This document shows positions 5,231 to 7,593 of a stretch of DNA of 7,593 bases, piece after piece (position 1 is the first letter of the stretch; the number at the start of each line of letters is the position of its first letter). A program made the position numbers and the translations under genes. The notes beneath the pieces are model-generated. The model had not been told where the DNA came from. It did no database searches and saw nothing but the letters and a program-made list of their open reading frames with translations. The stretch is from NCBI GenBank assembly GCA_023257145.1, contig JALRDA010000020.1, forward strand, positions 1-7,593. The letters are read 5' to 3'. The stretch is from Candidatus Saccharimonadia bacterium (GTDB lineage: Bacteria; Patescibacteriota; Saccharimonadia; Saccharimonadales; Saccharimonadaceae).

Positions 5231-5623
5231 ATGTCAACAATAGACCAACAATTCATAGAGTATATAGTTAAATCTCTGGTCGGTAATCCTGAAGATGTCA
5301 TCGTGGATCGTGTCATCGATGAAAAGGGTGTTCTACTGACATTAACAGTGAACCCTGAGGATCTAGGTCGCGTCATTGGTAAACGCGGTGTCACTGCGCA
5401 AAGTCTGCGAACTCTTCTGCGCGCTCTCGGAACAAAAAACAATGCACGATATAACCTTAAGATCGTTAATAATGATGAGCAATCAGAAGGGTATATGGTA
5501 TCCTCAGATTCACCTGTTGTCAAAGCTGTGAATAACTCAACAGATGAGCCTGTGGATAATGCGTCAGATCTAGCAATTACGACTCGAAAAGAGCTTGCGG
5601 AACTAGACGATCTAGATATATAA
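5231..5623 (+). CDS. khpA: KH-domain RNA-binding protein KhpA, 130 aa, with acidic tail
   Basis: A small cytoplasmic RNA chaperone of the KhpA (YlqC) family, which in other bacteria pairs with KhpB. The KH domain covers about 8-80: IEYIVKSLVGNPEDV (9-23) and EDLGRVIGKRGVTAQSLRTLLRA (43-65), with the GKRG loop (50-53) that grips RNA. The family is normally about 75-80 residues. Here some 50 further residues, rich in D, E, S and N with little hydrophobic content, follow the domain, probably as a disordered acidic tail. AGGAGA lies five bases before the ATG. Placement just after rpsP and before trmD matches the rpsP-khpA-rimM-trmD order of many bacteria, which strengthens the call. rimM is missing here. 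Confidence 0.93.
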   Translation: MSTIDQQFIEYIVKSLVGNPEDVIVDRVIDEKGVLLTLTVNPEDLGRVIGKRGVTAQSLRTLLRALGTKNNARYNLKIVNNDEQSEGYMVSSDSPVVKAVNNSTDEPVDNASDLAITTRKELAELDDLDI

Positions 5624-5652
5624 TCATAAACAGTTCAGAACAACTCTAGAAC

Positions 5653-5685
5653 TGCGAGAAACAAAAAGGCTTTTGCGAGCAACAA
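5653..5685 (+). repeat. 12-bp direct repeat, 21-base period
   Basis: TGCGAGAAACAA (5653-5664) recurs as TGCGAGCAACAA (5674-5685), with one mismatch and starts 21 bases apart, close to two helical turns. It follows a 6-bp inverted repeat, CAGTTC (5631-5636) with GAACTG (5649-5654). These lie in the 191-base spacer downstream of khpA, which otherwise holds only the hairpin at 5715-5756. No function is evident, and chance is possible. Confidence 0.4.
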
Positions 5686-5714
5686 TTACATAAATGTTGA
5701 GAGCTTTATATGTG

Positions 5715-5756
5715 TCACGAAATCAACCCACCAGAAATGGTGGGTTTCGTGATTTC
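5715..5756. terminator. Structured hairpin between convergent genes, probable weak bidirectional terminator
   Basis: The core stem AACCCACC (5725-5732) with GGTGGGTT (5739-5746) has the loop AGAAAT. It can be extended in two competing ways. TCACGAAA (5715-5722) pairs with TTTCGTGA (5745-5752), leaving TCAA unpaired; or GAAATCA (5719-5725) pairs with TGATTTC (5750-5756), leaving TTCG bulged. Both sides have only interrupted T-rich tails. It lies between khpA (plus) and the 5815-6135 gene (minus), which meet tail to tail, so a shared terminator is the simplest reading. A regulatory RNA element cannot be excluded. Confidence 0.6.
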
Positions 5757-5814
5757 AGGGATCAGTATAGTAATGGTGTGTCGAAGTCGGATATGCTGAA
5801 GATGCTGTATAAAA

Positions 5815-6135
5815 TTATTTGAGCAGTGCAAAAGTCGCAAGGCTTAGGAAAGCAAAAATACCAATTGCTACCCCAATCTTTAGCTTGCCAGCCTGTGGTT
5901 GTCGGTCTGTTTGTGTATCTAGTAGGCTTTTTGTGGGCATAACCTGAGGGGCGGCTTGTTCTGTGTCTGATGCGATGTTTGATATCGCTGGCTCGGTGAC
6001 ATGACGGTTGGCGATTTCAGAGTCTGAAATAGATTCGGGTGCAATGTTTGCATGCACCGGTTGCAGCGTTAATTTTTTTGCCTCAGCCAAACGACGATCC
6101 TCGTCGCTAACGGGCTTGTTGTCCTCAAACTCCAT
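5815..6135 (-). CDS. Unrecognised tail-anchored-type membrane protein, 106 aa
   Basis: I do not recognise the family. The N-terminal 25 residues are charged (EFEDNK, DEDRRLAEAKK), followed by a linker of about 55 residues rich in A, S, T, P, Q and E that is probably unstructured. A single hydrophobic helix (about 86-105, KIGVAIGIFAFLSLATFALL) ends at the last residue, K106. This C-terminal anchor suggests a protein facing the cytoplasm. No Shine-Dalgarno sequence precedes the ATG. An extended -10 element lies only nine bases upstream, so the mRNA may be leaderless. It sits antiparallel between khpA and trmD, where many bacteria have rimM, and is not related to RimM. A real gene is likely from the membrane helix, the promoter and the placement. 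Confidence 0.72.
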   Translation of the reverse strand: MEFEDNKPVSDEDRRLAEAKKLTLQPVHANIAPESISDSEIANRHVTEPAISNIASDTEQAAPQVMPTKSLLDTQTDRQPQAGKLKIGVAIGIFAFLSLATFALLK

Positions 6136-6144
6136 AGTGTGCTC

Positions 6145-6173
6145 ATCATACCATAAACGTAAGCATGAATAAA
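6145..6173 (-). promoter_or_regulatory. Extended -10 promoter of the 5815-6135 gene, implying a leaderless mRNA
   Basis: On the minus strand TGG-TATGAT (6153-6145) is an extended -10 with 5 of 6 matches. A poor -35, TTTATT (6173-6168), lies 17 bases upstream. Only nine bases separate the -10 from the ATG, so transcription would begin within about three bases of the start codon. Confidence 0.6.
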
Positions 6174-6217
6174 GAGAGTGACTATCGATAATGGCGCTTT
6201 ATATCTTATTTAACATA

Positions 6218-6246
6218 TAGACAAAAAAGTCAATATCACGTACACT
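6218..6246 (+). promoter_or_regulatory. Promoter of trmD, implying a leaderless mRNA
   Basis: TAGACA (6218-6223, 5 of 6) and TACACT (6241-6246, 4 of 6) are spaced by 17 bases. The ATG at 6255 is eight bases past the -10, so the start site would be within a couple of bases of it. This fits the lack of a Shine-Dalgarno sequence before trmD. A short inverted repeat, GAC-A6-GTC (6220-6231), overlaps the -35. Confidence 0.55.
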
Positions 6247-6254
6247 GGTAACAG

Positions 6255-6908
6255 ATGAAAAAGATCCAAGTGGTCACGCTCTTTCCAGAGATGTTTGAAG
6301 GCGTGTTAAATAATTCGATGATGTGGAAAGCGCAGAATAAGGGCGCTACTGAGTTTACGATGATTAATTTGCGTGAATATGGACTTGGGCCACGTCGCAC
6401 GGTTGACGATACTCCATATGGTGGCGGCGATGGGATGCTACTAAAGCCCGAGCCATTGTTCGCTGCAGTTGAGCAGGCAAAGCGAAACGATCCAACCGCA
6501 AAAGTCTTACTTATGACGCCCCGTGGGCAGCGCTGGAAGCAGGCGACAGCCCAGGCGTATGCAGATAGTGATAATGGCTATATCTTTATCTGCGGGCGCT
6601 ACGAAGGCTACGACGAGCGCATCGTAAGTCTAGTGGATCAGCAGGTTAGTGTCGGTGATTATGTACTAACTGGCGGAGAGCTACCGGCAATGACGATTAT
6701 TGACAGTATTGTTCGATTAATCCCAGGTGTTCTTGGTGGAGAGGCGAGTGCAGAGATCGAAAGCTTTAGCGACGGCGAGACATTAGAATTTCCACAGTAC
6801 ACGCGTCCTGAAGACTTTCGCGGGATGAAAGTACCGGAAGTCTTGTTAAGTGGTAATCATGCGGCGATCGCTAGGTGGCGTGCTGAAAACTCTTTTAAGG
6901 CCGAATAG
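6255..6908 (+). CDS. trmD: tRNA (guanine37-N1)-methyltransferase TrmD, 217 aa
   Basis: Methylates G37 next to the anticodon, using S-adenosylmethionine, to prevent frameshifting. It is a SPOUT enzyme with a trefoil knot and acts as a dimer. Visible motifs are the N-terminal VVTLFPEMF (6-14), DDTPYGGGDGMLLKPEP (51-67), the knot segments LLMTPRGQ (85-92), CGRYEGYDERI (113-123) and SVGDYVLTGGELPAMTIID (132-150), and the C-terminal PQYTRPEDFRG (180-190) and LLSGNHAAIARWR (197-209). R154 is present, but the catalytic aspartate position (D169 of the Haemophilus enzyme, the same number here) holds E169 in the sequence ESF. Length is slightly short (E. coli 255), because the tail ends soon after LLSGNHAAI. 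There is no Shine-Dalgarno sequence. No rimM or rplS is beside it in the window. Confidence 0.96.
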   Translation: MKKIQVVTLFPEMFEGVLNNSMMWKAQNKGATEFTMINLREYGLGPRRTVDDTPYGGGDGMLLKPEPLFAAVEQAKRNDPTAKVLLMTPRGQRWKQATAQAYADSDNGYIFICGRYEGYDERIVSLVDQQVSVGDYVLTGGELPAMTIIDSIVRLIPGVLGGEASAEIESFSDGETLEFPQYTRPEDFRGMKVPEVLLSGNHAAIARWRAENSFKAE

Positions 6909-6916
6909 TACTAGCT

Positions 6917-6955
6917 AAGAAAATATCCCGCCTGACAATCTGTCTGGCGGGATAT
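6917..6955 (-). terminator. Strong intrinsic terminator of the small basic gene
   Basis: A perfect 10-bp stem, ATATCCCGCC (6923-6932) with GGCGGGATAT (6946-6955), is extended inward past one T-T mismatch by GAC and GTC, with the loop AATCT. On the minus strand it is followed by TTTTCTTAGC (6923-6914), so it stops minus-strand transcripts and lies 19 bases after the stop of the 6975-7193 gene. On the plus strand it has no T tail, so it is a poor terminator for trmD although it starts only 14 bases after the trmD stop. Confidence 0.8.
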
Positions 6956-6974
6956 GCTCCGTAAATGGGTTTGG

Positions 6975-7193
6975 CTAGTGATGCGCGTGAAGCGCTCGCA
7001 TATTGCGGATGAGGCTCGTGAGAGCGATCCGTGCGCAGTCTGCGATTGTGAGGAGTGGTCGTGTGCGGTTAAGCCGGGCCTGTTCTCGCCTGTAGCGAGC
7101 GATGTTCTTGTCGTACGCTTCGGGGGTGTCCCTTGGCGTCCAGGCGGCCTTGTTGGCAGTGCGATTTCCTTGTTTCGGCATGAGGTTTGTCAT
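6975..7193 (-). CDS. Unrecognised small basic protein, 72 aa
   Basis: I do not know the family. The protein is strongly basic (14 K or R against 5 D or E), with a polar N-terminus (1-24), a probable amphipathic helix rich in arginine (about 25-45, YDKNIARYRREQARLNRTR) and a second helix (about 47-69) that is more hydrophobic. No membrane span is evident. An RNA- or DNA-binding, or ribosome-associated, role is possible from charge alone and is only a guess. The ATG at 7193 is preferred over one 36 bases upstream, because AAGGAAG (7208-7202) lies eight bases before it. The gene has its own promoter (7245-7273) and terminator (6917-6955), making a complete one-gene unit. The overlapping plus-strand frame lacks these signals. 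Confidence 0.72.
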   Translation of the reverse strand: MTNLMPKQGNRTANKAAWTPRDTPEAYDKNIARYRREQARLNRTRPLLTIADCARIALTSLIRNMRALHAHH

Positions 7194-7224
7194 GCTAATC
7201 ACTTCCTTGTGATATAAACGGAAC

Positions 7225-7237
7225 TTCACGATGTGAA
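7225..7237. repeat. Perfect inverted repeat at the predicted transcription start
   Basis: TTCAC-GAT-GTGAA (7225-7237) begins about where transcription from the 7245-7273 promoter should start. It could be a repressor operator in the DNA or a hairpin at the very 5' end of the mRNA that stabilises it. Half-sites of five bases are short, so chance cannot be ruled out. Confidence 0.5.
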
Positions 7238-7244
7238 TATCCGG

Positions 7245-7273
7245 ATTTTACTCCGAAGAATTGTCGGCGTCAA
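7245..7273 (-). promoter_or_regulatory. Promoter of the small basic gene
   Basis: On the minus strand TTGACG (7273-7268, 5 of 6) and TAAAAT (7250-7245, 5 of 6) are spaced by exactly 17 bases. The predicted start near 7238 gives a leader of about 45 bases that contains the TTCAC/GTGAA repeat and the AAGGAAG ribosome site. Confidence 0.75.
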
Positions 7274-7330
7274 TAGCAAAATTTATCACCTTGCTAGCTA
7301 GACAATATCGATTATCACGCTAGTGAGATG

Positions 7331-7370
7331 CCCGATACCCATTGCCTCAGCGGTGGGGGTATCGGGTTTA
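7331..7370 (+). terminator. Long hairpin, folding better as plus-strand RNA; terminator-like
   Basis: CCCGATACCC (7331-7340) pairs perfectly with GGGTATCGGG (7357-7366). As plus-strand RNA, ATTGC (7341-7345) also pairs with GCGGT (7350-7354) using two G-U wobbles, with the loop CTCA and a GG bulge. A short TTTAT follows at 7367-7371. On the minus strand the wobbles become A-C mismatches and no T tail follows, although the adjacent minus-strand gene stops only 10 bases away. It may still serve that gene as a weak terminator; direction is uncertain. Confidence 0.5.
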
Positions 7371-7376
7371 TCCCTG

Positions 7377-7593
7377 TCAGTCATTTGGAGTAGGTTTTGG
7401 TGTGGACGTGCCTTGAATCCGCATGATGCCGAAAAAGAACATGCTGAACAGCATGCAGATCAGAAAAGCGAAGCTTAATGGCTGCGCTAGGTAGTTAGCA
7501 AGTGGGATGTAGAGCCACTCGACTCTCTTTGCGCCGCCTTCTATTTTCATCCCTGCAAAGCTCGGAACGAGCGTGGTGTACAACATCGCTCCA
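7377..7593 (-). CDS. C-terminal part of an unrecognised membrane protein (5' end outside window)
   Basis: The frame runs from the right window edge to a TGA at 7377. An ATG at 7586 exists, but the frame stays open before it and only seven bases remain, so the start is probably beyond the window. From that ATG the 69 residues hold a polar stretch (14-24, KIEGGAKRVEW), then a strong membrane helix (about 36-57, PLSFAFLICMLFSMFFFGIM), and a short threonine- and proline-rich tail (59-69). The segment before the helix (about 25-35) is moderately hydrophobic. The family is not recognised. The hairpin at 7331-7366 lies directly downstream. Confidence 0.6.
   Translation of the reverse strand, partial: GAMLYTTLVPSFAGMKIEGGAKRVEWLYIPLANYLAQPLSFAFLICMLFSMFFFGIMRIQGTSTPKPTPND

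Noticed and set aside
5164..5523. 119-codon minus-strand open frame over khpA
   Set aside because: It is antisense to a clear KH-domain gene, and its product is a low-complexity mix of S, T, R and L typical of shadow frames, with no motif and no ribosome site.
6954..7217. 87-codon plus-strand frame opposite the small basic gene
   Set aside because: Its ATG lies within the terminator stem with no ribosome site or promoter, while the opposite frame has promoter, Shine-Dalgarno sequence and terminator in the right places.
7283..7323. TTATCAC...GCTAG repeated at 7283 and 7312 as a regulator or attachment site
   Set aside because: Only seven bases match contiguously in AT-rich spacer, with uneven spacing between the parts; chance is the simplest explanation.

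Overview
The window looks like chromosome from a Candidate Phyla Radiation bacterium, most likely Saccharibacteria (TM7). The grounds are the gene order rpmF-like, nusB, Nudix, rnc, rpsP, khpA, trmD with very tight packing, the divergent short ribosomal proteins, and the standard code (TGA acts as a stop at the end of several genes, which argues against Gracilibacteria or Absconditabacteria). The phylum call is from memory of gene order, not from a search.

Layout. Bases 1-1380 hold the 3' part of leuS on the plus strand. Two minus-strand genes follow (1381-1833 and 1883-2449). Both encode unrecognised proteins with one N-terminal membrane helix, and both have good sigma70-type promoters. The second is divergent from a plus-strand cluster of RNA and translation genes: an L32-like ribosomal protein (2582), nusB (2861), a Nudix hydrolase (3303), rnc (3797) and rpsP (4606), closed by a strong terminator at 4964-4993. 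After a short spacer with a possible small minus-strand ORF comes khpA (5231). Then there is a structured intergenic stretch, a minus-strand gene for a protein with one C-terminal membrane helix (5815-6135), and trmD (6255). The right end holds a small basic minus-strand protein gene that looks like a complete one-gene transcription unit (6975-7193) and the 3' part of a minus-strand membrane protein gene cut by the window edge.

How it works together. The plus-strand genes serve translation and RNA maturation: tRNA charging (LeuRS), ribosomal proteins (L32-like, S16), rRNA transcription (NusB), rRNA processing (RNase III), RNA chaperoning (KhpA) and tRNA m1G37 methylation (TrmD). The Nudix enzyme is translationally packed between nusB and rnc. 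All the genes I cannot name lie on the minus strand, placed antiparallel between housekeeping blocks, and most have visible promoters of their own.

I see no rRNA, tRNA, CRISPR array, insertion sequence or phage gene. No spacer without a gene exceeds 300 bases. The most interesting points are an apparent minus-strand terminator encoded inside the last codons of leuS, two divergent genes (trmD and the 5815-6135 gene) that look leaderless, the self-contained small basic gene at 6975-7193 with a palindrome at its predicted start site, and conservative changes at catalytic positions of RNase III and TrmD. I found no convincing new multi-gene system.
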